A program made the position numbers and the translations under genes. Positions 46,116 through 55,736 of a stretch of 64,000 bases of DNA are shown here, one piece after another (within the stretch, counting starts at the first letter, position 1; each line of letters starts with the position of its first letter). A model generated the notes under the pieces. That model saw only the letters and a list, made by a program, of their open reading frames with translations. It made no database searches and had not been told where the DNA came from. The DNA is from Synechococcus sp. WH 7803. GTDB taxonomy: Bacteria; Cyanobacteriota; Cyanobacteriia; PCC-6307; Cyanobiaceae. Where the stretch lies: the NCBI GenBank assembly GCA_000063505.1, contig CT971583.1, forward strand, positions 62,001 to 126,000. The letters are read 5' to 3'.

Positions 46116-47177
46116 GTGTCTTGTTTGCCTGAAGCGGTCCAAAGGGTGCTTGTGACCGGTGGTGCTGGTTTCATCGGTGGTGCGGTCGTGCGCCGCTTAC
46201 TCACTGGAAGTCAAGCGCTGATCTTCAACCTCGATAAATTCGGCTATGCGAGCGACCTCACCAGTATTGAAGGTGTCCTGAAGGACCTTGGTCCAGCCGC
46301 GGCTGAGCGCCACGTCGTGCAAAGGGTGGACTTGGCGGATGCGGCTGCGACTGCGGCCGCCGTACAACAGGCGGACCCTGATCTCGTGCTGCATTTGGCA
46401 GCCGAAAGCCATGTGGACCGGTCGATCAATGGCCCGTCAGCGTTCCTAACCAGTAACGTATTGGGTACGTATTCGTTACTGCAGGCGGTGCGAGCGCATT
46501 GGGAAAGGCTGCCCCAAGAGCGGCAGAGCGCCTTCCGTTTTCATCACATCAGCACCGATGAGGTGTTTGGTTCGCTTGGGCCCACTGGCCGTTTCTCGGA
46601 GACCACCCCGTACGACCCGCGCAGCCCCTATTCCGCCAGCAAAGCTGCCAGCGATCACTTGGTGAATGCTTGGCACCACACGTATGGAGTGCCAGTAGTG
46701 CTGACGAATTGCAGCAACAATTACGGACCCTGGCAGTTCCCCGAGAAGCTGATTCCGGTGGTCATTCTGCGAGCGGCATCCGGCGAGCCGATTCCTCTCT
46801 ACGGCGATGGTTTGAACGTTCGCGATTGGCTTTATGTCGACGATCACGTTGAGGCACTGCTGCTCGCTGCCACTCGCGGACGTTTAGGTGCCAGTTACTG
46901 CGTCGGTGGTGATAGTGAGCGTACAAACCGTCAGGTGGTCGAAGCCATTTGCAGCTTGATGGATGAATTCAAGCCAGAGAGCGCCCCCCATGACCGTTTC
47001 ATCACCAGGGTGAAAGATCGGCTTGGACACGACCGTCGCTATGCCATTGATCCTGGCCTTATTACCACCGAACTGGGCTGGAAGCCACGACATAATGTTG
47101 AGAACGGTCTCAGGCAGACGGTGCGTTGGTATCTCAATCATTTGCAGTGGTGCAATTCCCTTTTGGATCGAAATTAA
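46116..47177 (+). CDS. rfbB: dTDP-glucose 4,6-dehydratase
   Basis: RfbB converts dTDP-glucose to the 4-keto-6-deoxy intermediate of rhamnose synthesis. The 353-residue protein starts at GTG 46116. The NAD motif TGGAGFIGG is at the N-terminus, followed by HLAAESHVDRSI, HISTDEVFG, the SDR Tyr-Lys in RSPYSASKAAS and NCSNNYGPWQFPEKLIP. It is separated from rfbACD by the RTX protease gene, so it may have its own promoter. Identity is certain. Confidence 0.97.
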   Translation: MSCLPEAVQRVLVTGGAGFIGGAVVRRLLTGSQALIFNLDKFGYASDLTSIEGVLKDLGPAAAERHVVQRVDLADAAATAAAVQQADPDLVLHLAAESHVDRSINGPSAFLTSNVLGTYSLLQAVRAHWERLPQERQSAFRFHHISTDEVFGSLGPTGRFSETTPYDPRSPYSASKAASDHLVNAWHHTYGVPVVLTNCSNNYGPWQFPEKLIPVVILRAASGEPIPLYGDGLNVRDWLYVDDHVEALLLAATRGRLGASYCVGGDSERTNRQVVEAICSLMDEFKPESAPHDRFITRVKDRLGHDRRYAIDPGLITTELGWKPRHNVENGLRQTVRWYLNHLQWCNSLLDRN

Positions 47178-47334
47178 TCTTGGTTTTCGACATGTCTTGG
47201 CAGGCTTTAGGTGTTGATGCGAGACGAACAGCGCCGTCATCGTATTCAATGGGAATTGGAGAGTATCTTTGAGCCGTAGTCTTGGTTCAAACAGGGCTGA
47301 TTGTTCGTCTTTTGCTTCGAATTGCTAGAAATCA

Positions 47335-48051
47335 ATGATGGCAACTCCGTCTCAACGCACTTGTTTTGTTCATATGCCGAAATGTGGAGGAACTTCAGTT
47401 CGACTTTCTCTTGAGAAGTTGCTCGGTAAAGAGCATCTTCACCTCGACTATGGAGGCGTGCCAGGGAAAGGGGAGGTAGAGCGTCATTCTCATTTGCTTA
47501 CTTATATGAAATGCCCAATCCAGTTGGAGAGCGGTTGTTGTGTGTATGGTCATTTCCGTCCGGTGAAGTATCTCGGTGATTTAGGGCCATCTACACAAGA
47601 TATTTTTGTTTGTACGATTCTGCGTGAGCCGATTGACCGCCTGATTTCGCATTATCGTTATTTACTCGCTTTGGATGATCCTGGCAATGCAATGCGAGAG
47701 GCTTTGCGCGAGCATCAAGATGATTTTGCATGGTTTGCAATGCAGCCACGTCTACGAAATATATACAGCCGTCATCTCTTTCAAGTACCATTGAGTCGCT
47801 TGAATTATGTTGGAATATATGAAAAGATGAATGATTCTTGGCTTGCTATTGCGAATCGAATAAAAAGCTCTAGCCAAGCAGTTCCTCAGCTGACGCGTTC
47901 CAATCGTACCGATGAGCGTTCGTCAAAGCCGATCCCTTAGCCTCAAATATCGCCTCTGTTACGCTCTGAAATCAGTGAACTTCATGCAGAGGATATAGCA
48001 CTTTATACGTATGCTAATCAGCGATTTATGTCATTGCAAAGAGAGAGTTAA
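47335..48051 (+). pseudogene. Sulfotransferase-like gene interrupted by an amber stop
   Basis: The frame from ATG 47335 opens with the PAPS loop motif CFVHMPKCGGTSVRLSLEKL and continues with FVCTILREPIDRLISHYRYL. It meets a TAG at 47938-47940 after 201 residues. The same frame then stays open for 36 more residues (ISELHAEDIALYTYANQRF), the usual helical end of this family, to a TAA at 48049-48051. The truncated product keeps both substrate-loop motifs and might still fold. A simple nonsense mutation of a once intact 238-residue protein is the most likely account. Confidence 0.7.
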
Positions 48052-49349
48052 AGACTTTTTATTTTTTTCAATAAAACACTTAAAGCTCGTGCTGAGTATT
48101 TTTGATTGGTGGCGCATGTTTCATTGGCTTCTGTTATGTAGTTGAGAAGATAGGGCGATAATGAAGCTTTGTATTCGGCATGGCTTGGTATTAATTTTTT
48201 TTGAATATTCAGCAACTGCAGAAAGCTTGTTAGTTGTTGATAGTTGAGCCACGTGCCACATTCCCAGTGAGCCGGAATTGACTCATGGCGGCTGTTGGTG
48301 AGGTGGCGAATGGCGGGATGCCGCTGTACATCAGAAAAGAGTGTGCAGGAGTGTGCGGTGTGCTTCACGCATGATTGAAGTGATTGATTTCTTCTGTTTT
48401 TTAGTCCACCTCTGCTGATGATCACAACATCAGCTCGAATATCGCCGGCTAGGTCAAGGGTGTGAATGGCACTCCCTTCGCAGAACACAAGCATGTCTGC
48501 GGTTTTATAGAGATTGATTTGATGTTCAAAGCTGTGTTCTTCTGGATGGAAGATGAGAAAGCCTGCGTCGTTGAGAATTTTTTCAATGACATGTTCGCCG
48601 ATGAGGCACGATTGTGTTCTAAGCTTTGAGCGTGAGATATAGATTTTTTTGCGGTTTATTCTCCAGGATCTCCGGCGACGATGTTGAGTTAGCAAGTTGG
48701 TGTAATGCTTTTGTGGCTCACTCAGGGGGCCGAGCGTATTGGCTTGTGTTGGAACGATGAGCCTCTCTATGGTGAGCGATTGTGTTGCAAGAATTGTTTG
48801 CGTGGGTCGGTTGGTTAAGTACGAGATTATGTCTTTTTGGAAGGATGACAATGGCTGGCTTTGATCAGCATCTGATTCAAAGCCAATGAAGAGAATTCCT
48901 TCGATATCGGGTATTGTCTGTTCTAAAAGAGGCCAAAAGCGATGGCAATTATCGGCAATGAAGTGTCCGAAGTGGTCAATGGCAAATCCGCCAAAAAGCC
49001 AGAGTCCAGAGCATTGTTTGTGTGGTTTGCGCCTTGTCATTTCCCATGTTGAGGGTGGGGCGCAGGTGTTTGGATGGTCGTGGCCAGTGAATTGTCTCAA
49101 GCTGCGGTATTGCTTGGCGTCAGCGATCGCGATGTTGTCTTTGATCACGCCTCCCCGTTGCTTTGAAAAGCTGTCACCTTCTAAAAGTGGGTAAACATCA
49201 ACGCGCTCATGGGTTCGCGCACGGAGCAGCGGTTCGTGTGGACCAAGAACTCTGAAGGGTGCACTGTCTACGAGGTTTGCCATGGTCTGCTTCGTTGCTT
49301 GCGTGCTCTGCTCAGCGTTGTATGGCGTCGCTTGATTTGAAGCACTCAT
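48048..49349 (-). CDS. Glycosyltransferase family 61-like protein
   Basis: This protein of up to 433 residues resembles GT61. GGFAIDHFGHFIADNCHRFW is the motif shared with other family members, and IYISRSKLRTQSC followed by a GSAIHTLDLAGD region provides the donor site. The true start is uncertain: ATG 49349 or ATG 49283 (22 residues shorter), both with poor ribosome binding sites. It overlaps the fcl fragment upstream, whose stop is at 49312, and the end of the sulfotransferase reading on the other strand by 4 bases. It may be the old downstream gene of that fcl copy. Confidence 0.75.
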   Translation of the reverse strand: MSASNQATPYNAEQSTQATKQTMANLVDSAPFRVLGPHEPLLRARTHERVDVYPLLEGDSFSKQRGGVIKDNIAIADAKQYRSLRQFTGHDHPNTCAPPSTWEMTRRKPHKQCSGLWLFGGFAIDHFGHFIADNCHRFWPLLEQTIPDIEGILFIGFESDADQSQPLSSFQKDIISYLTNRPTQTILATQSLTIERLIVPTQANTLGPLSEPQKHYTNLLTQHRRRRSWRINRKKIYISRSKLRTQSCLIGEHVIEKILNDAGFLIFHPEEHSFEHQINLYKTADMLVFCEGSAIHTLDLAGDIRADVVIISRGGLKNRRNQSLQSCVKHTAHSCTLFSDVQRHPAIRHLTNSRHESIPAHWECGTWLNYQQLTSFLQLLNIQKKLIPSHAEYKASLSPYLLNYITEANETCATNQKYSARALSVLLKKIKSL

Positions 49350-49557
49350 AGGTGCTTTGCAGTCCTTCGTTCAGACTGATTCGCGCACGCCATCCCATCG
49401 TGGCTAGCCGGCTTACATCCAGTTGTTTTTTGGGTGTGCCGTCAGGTTTGCTGGTGTCCCAGTGAATCTCGCCTGGAAAGCGCACCGTGGCCGCCACTAG
49501 TTCGGCGAGTTCGCAGCTTGAGGGGATAATGCCCGTGCTCATGTTGAGCAAAGCCAT
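49312..49557 (-). pseudogene. 3' fragment of a GDP-L-fucose synthase gene
   Basis: About 81 residues from 49557 to the stop match the C-terminus of the intact fcl at 56383-57414: the shared core is SKPDGTPKKQLDVSRLA followed by MGWRA. The nucleotides differ by visible silent changes, so this is an old or separately inherited copy, not a fresh duplication. The coenzyme- and substrate-binding N-terminal part is missing. It cannot be an active enzyme. The GT61-like gene lies directly downstream. Confidence 0.82.
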
Positions 49558-49746
49558 CAGTTTTTCCCTGCCATCACTTCCTGACCATCTCGGCTTCATG
49601 ACTCTACACGCATTGAGTTTTAACAACCTCAAATCAGATGGTTATCTGCGATGTTTGGCTGATGTGTTGCCATGGTTGATCTTCCTAAGCAGCACTGATT
49701 GGTGTCAGTTTGACTACCAGCTCTTCGAGCATGAATATCTGAAGCC

Positions 49747-49776
49747 AAAAAAAAGCCCGGCATCTGCCGGGCTTTT
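49747..49776 (-). terminator. Intrinsic terminator of the large RTX phosphatase gene
   Basis: An 11-bp stem (AAGCCCGGC and GCCGGGCTT with flanking AT pairs) with a 4-base loop is followed on the minus strand by eight T. It lies 36 bases after the stop of the 1,855-residue gene. The run of A/T on both sides makes it a possible bidirectional terminator. Confidence 0.85.
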
Positions 49777-49812
49777 GTGTTGCGCCGCTTTTGAATGCAA
49801 GCAGGGAGAGGT

Positions 49813-50415
49813 TCAGGCCAATTCCAACATGGTGTTGACATCAAATTGTGAGGTGCTGATGCCAAGCAGGGTGGTGGTGCCGAAGCCATCACGAACAAAC
49901 TCCATCCCAGTTCCTCCGTCGAGGTCGTTGAGTTCGTAATTTTGTCCGCGGGTCATCACCAGAACGTCTCCATCGCTGATGCTGAAGTCAAGGATCACAT
50001 CGTTATCCTTGCTGAGGAGGAAGCGGTCTGATCCGCGGCCACCAATCAAGGTGTCATTGCCGCGGTTGCCTTGAAGATCATCGTTGCCGTCTCCACCGTT
50101 GATTAGATCGTCACCATCAAGTCCTTCGATGATGTCGCGGGCGATGTCGCCAGTGAGCTGGTCAATCCCGTCGGTGCCGCTGATCTGTGTTTCAAAGTTA
50201 ATCAGCGATTGAGCGGCGTTGAAGTCTTCACCTGAGATGCCTGTGAGAGTAGTCGTTCCGAATCCAGGACGAGTAATCACGAGACCGTCCCCGCTCTGGG
50301 TGATGATGTAGCCCTGTCCCGTGGTGAATCCAAGACGATCACCCTCGCTGCTGTTGAAATCAGTGATGGTGTCGTTGCCTTTGCTGAGACGGAAGAGATC
50401 AGCGCCGAGGCCGCC
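49813..50415 (-). repeat. Tandem duplicated RTX export module
   Basis: Two copies of a unit, at 50182-50415 and 49813-50043, share GGxGxDxFxLSKxND, then DFxxxxGD and FGTTTLxGIS in the same order. Each is preceded by an EGLDGDDxxxGGDGNDDLQGN beta-roll block (for example 50430-50560). The protease at 44766 ends with a related unit. Confidence 0.8.
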
Positions 50416-53400
50416 TGTGAGGACGTCGTTACCGCGGTTGCCCTGCAGATCATCGTTGCCGTCACCACCATCGAGACGATCATCTCCATCGAGACCTTCA
50501 ATGGCGGTGTGAGCGCCATCCCCAGAGAGGGTGTCGTTTTCAGCGGTGCCGGAGATGCTGTTTTCGAGGAGAGAAGTACTTTCAGAGCGCGGATCAGCGA
50601 TGACCTCTTCGTCGCTGAGAGTAACGGCTCCGTTGAGAACATCTTGAATGTAAGTTTCCAGGATTTCTTGCTCGCCGATTTCGGTTTCGAGTGTGTCAGG
50701 GAGATTGGCAAATGCCTGATATCCATCACCGCCTCCGGCGATGAAACTATTCGTGGCGAGAGTGAATGTTTCGTTCAATGCAGCTTCATTGACAGCGAAG
50801 TTGCGAACTAGATCTACAGTTGTTCCATCATCGCGAGTGATGATGAGAGTATTGACTCTGCTCGCTCCATTCAAGGAACTTTGACCGGAAATTCCAGGAC
50901 GATTGATGTCGAATTCAAGTTCAATACCAGCGAAATGAGGGAATCGACCATCCAATGCGGGCACCCGGCTGACTCCATTTTCAACCGCGGCTAGGAATTG
51001 AGCACCAGTGAGATCGAGGATGGTTTGGCGATTGTTGAATGCCAGCGCGGCAGCGATATCGAGGGCGAGAACATCGGGCCCGTTGATGGTGTCGCGAATA
51101 CCGCCACCATTTTTCAAGGCGATGTCGACACGGCCGCTTTCACCTTCACTCACCAAGTATTGGTTGGCATACCAGAGAGTTGAATCAGCGGTCAGACGAC
51201 TCAGGTTGGTTTCACGGCTGCGCACATCAGCGCGAAGACCATTCAGTGAACTGCTAGTTGTGCCGAAGCTGGTGAAGGCGTCTTGGATGACACCAGTTGC
51301 AACCAGACGGTTGTAAGCATCCACAACATCCTGGGATGGTGCAATGTCTGATCCAGGCACAAACTGCTTCAGTGCAGCGATGCCTTCAGCAGTGGTGGGA
51401 ACTGGACCGCTAAGGAGATCGTTGTAATTGATGATGTCACCATTCGCGTCGAAATCGACTACCAGGTTGCCCACATAGCGCCAGAGCTGCTCAGTGTTCG
51501 TGAGCAAGACTGTTTTGCCCAGAGAATCATTGGTCACAATCGGGTAGGGGTCGGTCACCGGGTTGGCATCACCGGCTTCTTCTGGGCGCAGAAGGTCAAA
51601 CGGACCGAATGGAAGATCACCCGACATGTAACCGGTCATGCCGGCTTGCACGATGATATCAACACCATCGAGTTCGTTCGGGAGGATTGGTTGATCGGTG
51701 TAATCCTGGGCGTGATCGATGAGAATAATCTTGTTGATGCCTTGATCTCTCAGGCGGTTAATCTCGTTCTGGACCAAGCTGAGAGGATCTGCAATTGGCA
51801 GGCGTGCAGTCCCTTCGCCTGTGGTTCCACCAACGAAACCAAGGCCCTCGAGGTTCCCGTCTTCCACCAGTGAGAACAACGCATCGGGAGTACGACCAAT
51901 CAGGCCGATCTGCTGGCCATTCAGCTCCACGAAGGCGGAGGGAGCAATTTGCCCTGCCAAATCGTTGATGTTACGAGCCGCTTCACCGTCTTCGTAACTG
52001 ACGAACGGTGCGTTGGCGACATTGCTGAAGTCGAGATTGGCCGAGAGATGTACATAATCGGAGGCTTGCACCATCGCGACGAAGTCATCAATTCCTGCAT
52101 CAAATTCGTGATTACCGATTCCATTCGCTTGGATGCCAAGGGCGTTGTAAATGGCAATGTCTCCCAAGCCTCCTCCACCGAATGCCTCTTCACCTGCCTC
52201 ATAAAACAATCCAGGCAAGGAGATGTCTCCAGCGGTTATGTGGAGACTTGCCCAGCCACGATCGGTTGCTAAATCCTCTAGTCCATCAGTGATAGCAGCA
52301 TAGTTCACAACCTTATTTTCAAGGCTGTTGATATCCAGGAAGTTTGATTCGTTGTCGGAACTGTGCAGCAGCTGCAATGTGAAGTCTGCTTCCGGTTGCA
52401 ATCCGTAGATGGCAATACCAGGCTCGTCTTCATTACTGATCAGAACATTCTCGCCGGCCATGGTGATGCCCTCGGGGCTTACCAGGCCTGAGTCACCTTC
52501 CACATCAAGGATCTGCAGGAACTGAGCATTGCGTGGATCGGTAACGTCGAAGACCGCTACGTTGTTGCTCCGCTCAAGAGCGATCAAGGCGACGGTACGT
52601 CCATCGATTGTTCCAAGAGTGACAGTTTCAGGCTCAGTTCCCTTGTCGTCGGAGCGGCCATCGGGATAGCTGCCAGTGATTGCGGCAGCCATTTCGGTGA
52701 GATTGCCGGAGTCGTAGACGACGTTTCCGTTGCTATCGAAGATGCTGAAGGAACGGCCACCAAGACCAATCACTTGATCGGGAGCCTCTGCGTCGGCGGA
52801 CGCTTGACTGAGATAGACCTCGGTGTTGAGAGTTTTGAGGCGACCCATGGGTTGGCCTCGGCCAGCCTGGCTTGCAGCTGCTTCTTGAAGATTGCTGAAA
52901 TCTTCGTAGCTGCGCAGTCGCGTTTCGTCGTTGTAAAACTCGTCATCGGCGCCGATACCGTATTTGAAGGTGATGAAGTACTCCTCACCGGCTTCGATTT
53001 CAGTGCCGCTGCCTTCTGTTGACTCAACGACAAAGTAGGTATTGCCATCAACAGCATCGGTAAAGCCGCTGTCGAATCCAGGCACCACAGTGCGGCCAGT
53101 TGCATCGGCCACAATTTCTACAAAGTATTCATCTGCACCGGTTGAAGACTGGCCAGGCTCAAAGTTCACATCATCCGGACGGGTCCGTCCATCTCCTTCA
53201 TTGGCGGTGAAGAAGAAGGTTTCACCATTCACGCTCAGCGCAGCGGTGCCGTCGGCCATCCGCATGCCGTAGAAGGGGCGGAAACCCGGGGCAAATTCAT
53301 CATCAGTGTTGGTTGTATCAACAATCAGATCAGCGAATTTGATTTCGGTGAGTTGATTGTCAGCGCGACCATCGGCGCGCACGAAGTCATTGTCGTAGTT

Positions 53401-55380
53401 AACGAACAGACGGCCGTCGCTGGTTAAAGCCAAACCTTCTGGCTTGTCGAAGCTGGCTGGTGCACCGACGGACGGAAGGTTGAAGAGATCCTTCTGGGTC
53501 ACCGTGCTGATATCGGCGTTCGTCAAAGCTGCTGCTAGCGCGGCTGGCGCAAGCTCTTCAGGCTGGTTGACACCCAGATCGGCCTGCCAGTCCTTTCCTA
53601 GAACATTGGTGGCATAGCGCAGGTCGAATTCCAGCACCGACTTGTTGGAGTTCAGTGCCGTTCCACTATCACGATCGATGACCAGGAATGTGCCGCGGGT
53701 TGCGTCGTAAACCGCGTCGCCGATTTTGTCTTGGTTGGCAGGACCGGTTTGCAAGAAAAGGTATTCGGCTTTGGCCTCACCGCTGATTGGATCGAGTGCC
53801 AGGATCCGGCGCAGCGAGTCATCGCTTGCGTATCCGTCCGGTCGCATCGGCGTTTGGATAAAGGCATACAGCAGCCCATCGTCGGAGTTGTAAGCCAGAC
53901 CTTCAAAACCGCGATTGTTGCGGCGATCGGAATACACCGGGGGAATGGTGTAGCTGGTGAAGTTGTCATCATTTCCGCGACCTGCTTCGTAGGTCACCGC
54001 TGAGAAGTCGGTGTCTTCGGGTACATAGCGTTGAATCAGGTTGCCGCTCTCAGCATCGAAGATTGCAACCTGGGGGAAATACTCATCGGAGACAGCGAAA
54101 ACAGGCTTGCCGTCGTTCAATCCTTCGATCGTGAGGCGCAGTACGGATTCGCTGTCGAGGCCGAAGGCATCGCGGGGAACTTCTTCATAGTCACCTTCAC
54201 CATCGGGTGTGAAGGCAAGATCGTGATTGGGCAACGCACCGATGCCTGTGGAATTGCGGAATCCGCCATTGCCATCGGGAACTTTGAGGGTGATGGAGTC
54301 GAGCTCCGATACCGTGTCACCATCGAATCCCAGCTTGAAGATGGTGATTGGATAATCGGGATCGTCAAACAACTTTTCGCCTGCTCCATTGGCGGCATCG
54401 TCGGGAACATCGTTGGCTTGTGGGCCACGATCGCTGATGGTGTAAAAGATATCTGTTTTGCTGCCATTCAGAATTTCACTACCATCCCACCAGAGGCCTG
54501 AAAGACCACCGGCGATGATGCTGCCAGCTGCTCCACCAGTTTGGTCGTTGGGCTGAGATGTGGTGCTACCTGGATAGTTGATGGCAACGTCGTAGTTACT
54601 CGTCGTTGCAATTCCGCGATCCCAGTCTTTGAACCCAAGTGGGAAGATGCTGGTAATGGATGGAGCTGCCGGATCCGTGATATCAACAGCAATTACCGCA
54701 TTATTTTCCTGGGCGCTGATGTAAGCCGTATTGCCGCTGATGGACACATATTCAGGCTCCAGGTCCTGGCTCACCAGGTTGCCCTCAATGCCATCAGCCG
54801 AATCAACGCCGCTAATGCGAATGCCCTGGGCGCGCAACAGATCCAATTGGCTGTCGTAGGCATCAAATCCGAGGTTGACAACCGTTGAAGCTCCTGGATC
54901 AGCAGAGTTGACTGAGATAACGCTGATGCTGCCAACGGGGTCGCTGCTTTCGTCCTTCGTGTAAAACTCGTTAGGTTCACCTTCGTTGGCAACAACGATC
55001 ACCGTGCCATCGGCATTGAAAGCGAGCGAGTCGGGGAGAACCCCAACACTCACTTCTCCAGCAGAAGTCAGGGATGAGCCATCCCACTCAAAAAATTGAA
55101 CTTCGCCGATAATATTTTCGCTGACTTGAGTTGAGCCAACATTTGCCTCTTTGCCTACGGCGAGTGCAAGTAGTCCGTTCGCGTTAATTGCAACGCTTTG
55201 AATGTCATCGCCAATATTAATAGTATCTCGGAGACTTGGAGAACTTGGATTGCTGAGATCGACAATATAGAGAGAGCTGCCACCGATCACAAATGCGGTC
55301 GAAGTGCTGGAGCTGTATGCAGAAATTTCAGCCCCTGGCAATTCCAGGCGTCCAAGAAACCGCAGTTGGATGTTGTCCAT
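49813..55380 (-). CDS. Large RTX exoprotein: atypical alkaline phosphatase / phytase-like / 5'-nucleotidase-like
   Basis: This 1,855-residue protein resembles the large atypical PhoA-type phosphatases of cyanobacteria. A beta-propeller-like region comes first (1-280). A phytase-like esterase segment follows at about 290-600, with KTDIFYTISDRGPQANDVP. A calcineurin-like metallophosphatase and 5'-nucleotidase domain spans about 995-1620 (LLHSSDNES, GNHEFDAG, then KNGGGIRDTI). The GHxH metal motif expected near residue 1245 reads VQAGMTGY, so metal binding may be changed. The C-terminal 180 residues hold two RTX modules. No signal peptide is visible, fitting type I secretion. Release of phosphate from organic phosphorus outside the cell is the likely role. 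Confidence 0.75.
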   Translation of the reverse strand: MDNIQLRFLGRLELPGAEISAYSSSTSTAFVIGGSSLYIVDLSNPSSPSLRDTINIGDDIQSVAINANGLLALAVGKEANVGSTQVSENIIGEVQFFEWDGSSLTSAGEVSVGVLPDSLAFNADGTVIVVANEGEPNEFYTKDESSDPVGSISVISVNSADPGASTVVNLGFDAYDSQLDLLRAQGIRISGVDSADGIEGNLVSQDLEPEYVSISGNTAYISAQENNAVIAVDITDPAAPSITSIFPLGFKDWDRGIATTSNYDVAINYPGSTTSQPNDQTGGAAGSIIAGGLSGLWWDGSEILNGSKTDIFYTISDRGPQANDVPDDAANGAGEKLFDDPDYPITIFKLGFDGDTVSELDSITLKVPDGNGGFRNSTGIGALPNHDLAFTPDGEGDYEEVPRDAFGLDSESVLRLTIEGLNDGKPVFAVSDEYFPQVAIFDAESGNLIQRYVPEDTDFSAVTYEAGRGNDDNFTSYTIPPVYSDRRNNRGFEGLAYNSDDGLLYAFIQTPMRPDGYASDDSLRRILALDPISGEAKAEYLFLQTGPANQDKIGDAVYDATRGTFLVIDRDSGTALNSNKSVLEFDLRYATNVLGKDWQADLGVNQPEELAPAALAAALTNADISTVTQKDLFNLPSVGAPASFDKPEGLALTSDGRLFVNYDNDFVRADGRADNQLTEIKFADLIVDTTNTDDEFAPGFRPFYGMRMADGTAALSVNGETFFFTANEGDGRTRPDDVNFEPGQSSTGADEYFVEIVADATGRTVVPGFDSGFTDAVDGNTYFVVESTEGSGTEIEAGEEYFITFKYGIGADDEFYNDETRLRSYEDFSNLQEAAASQAGRGQPMGRLKTLNTEVYLSQASADAEAPDQVIGLGGRSFSIFDSNGNVVYDSGNLTEMAAAITGSYPDGRSDDKGTEPETVTLGTIDGRTVALIALERSNNVAVFDVTDPRNAQFLQILDVEGDSGLVSPEGITMAGENVLISNEDEPGIAIYGLQPEADFTLQLLHSSDNESNFLDINSLENKVVNYAAITDGLEDLATDRGWASLHITAGDISLPGLFYEAGEEAFGGGGLGDIAIYNALGIQANGIGNHEFDAGIDDFVAMVQASDYVHLSANLDFSNVANAPFVSYEDGEAARNINDLAGQIAPSAFVELNGQQIGLIGRTPDALFSLVEDGNLEGLGFVGGTTGEGTARLPIADPLSLVQNEINRLRDQGINKIILIDHAQDYTDQPILPNELDGVDIIVQAGMTGYMSGDLPFGPFDLLRPEEAGDANPVTDPYPIVTNDSLGKTVLLTNTEQLWRYVGNLVVDFDANGDIINYNDLLSGPVPTTAEGIAALKQFVPGSDIAPSQDVVDAYNRLVATGVIQDAFTSFGTTSSSLNGLRADVRSRETNLSRLTADSTLWYANQYLVSEGESGRVDIALKNGGGIRDTINGPDVLALDIAAALAFNNRQTILDLTGAQFLAAVENGVSRVPALDGRFPHFAGIELEFDINRPGISGQSSLNGASRVNTLIITRDDGTTVDLVRNFAVNEAALNETFTLATNSFIAGGGDGYQAFANLPDTLETEIGEQEILETYIQDVLNGAVTLSDEEVIADPRSESTSLLENSISGTAENDTLSGDGAHTAIEGLDGDDRLDGGDGNDDLQGNRGNDVLTGGLGADLFRLSKGNDTITDFNSSEGDRLGFTTGQGYIITQSGDGLVITRPGFGTTTLTGISGEDFNAAQSLINFETQISGTDGIDQLTGDIARDIIEGLDGDDLINGGDGNDDLQGNRGNDTLIGGRGSDRFLLSKDNDVILDFSISDGDVLVMTRGQNYELNDLDGGTGMEFVRDGFGTTTLLGISTSQFDVNTMLELA

Positions 55381-55736
55381 TGACCATGAGTTTGGCGCTA
55401 TCCCAATAGTCCCCAGCTCAGAGCAGACGTGAAGTGTTGTGCGCCACTTCCCCTCTGTAGTTTCTTATACAAAACCCAATGCATTGCCATCAATCTTTAT
55501 GATTGCATTAACGTTTGGCTAGGAAAAGCATGTTGTTGAATGATCTGCTCTCCTGATTTCTTGGCTCGATATTTTCGGCGTCTTGCTCGGCTTGGTGGGT
55601 TGGTGACCTCGCCATGATTTTCAATAGGGCTTGCAAGCAACAGTGCGCTGGTATTTGGAGAACCTGGATTGGTGTGAGGCCGGTCGATCGCGCGCTGGGT
55701 ATGGGGATGGGGGGGGGTGAGAGGATGGGGAATTAG
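55381..55736. other. Intergenic region upstream of the large RTX gene
   Basis: This 356-base gap should hold the promoter of the 1,855-residue gene (minus strand). I looked for the 8-base direct repeats of a cyanobacterial Pho box and did not find a convincing pair. A run of nine G lies near 55710, next to the decayed methyltransferase. No ORF or hairpin stands out. Confidence 0.5.

Noticed and set aside
55381-55736. Pho box upstream of the phosphatase gene
   Set aside because: No convincing pair of 8-base direct repeats could be found by eye.
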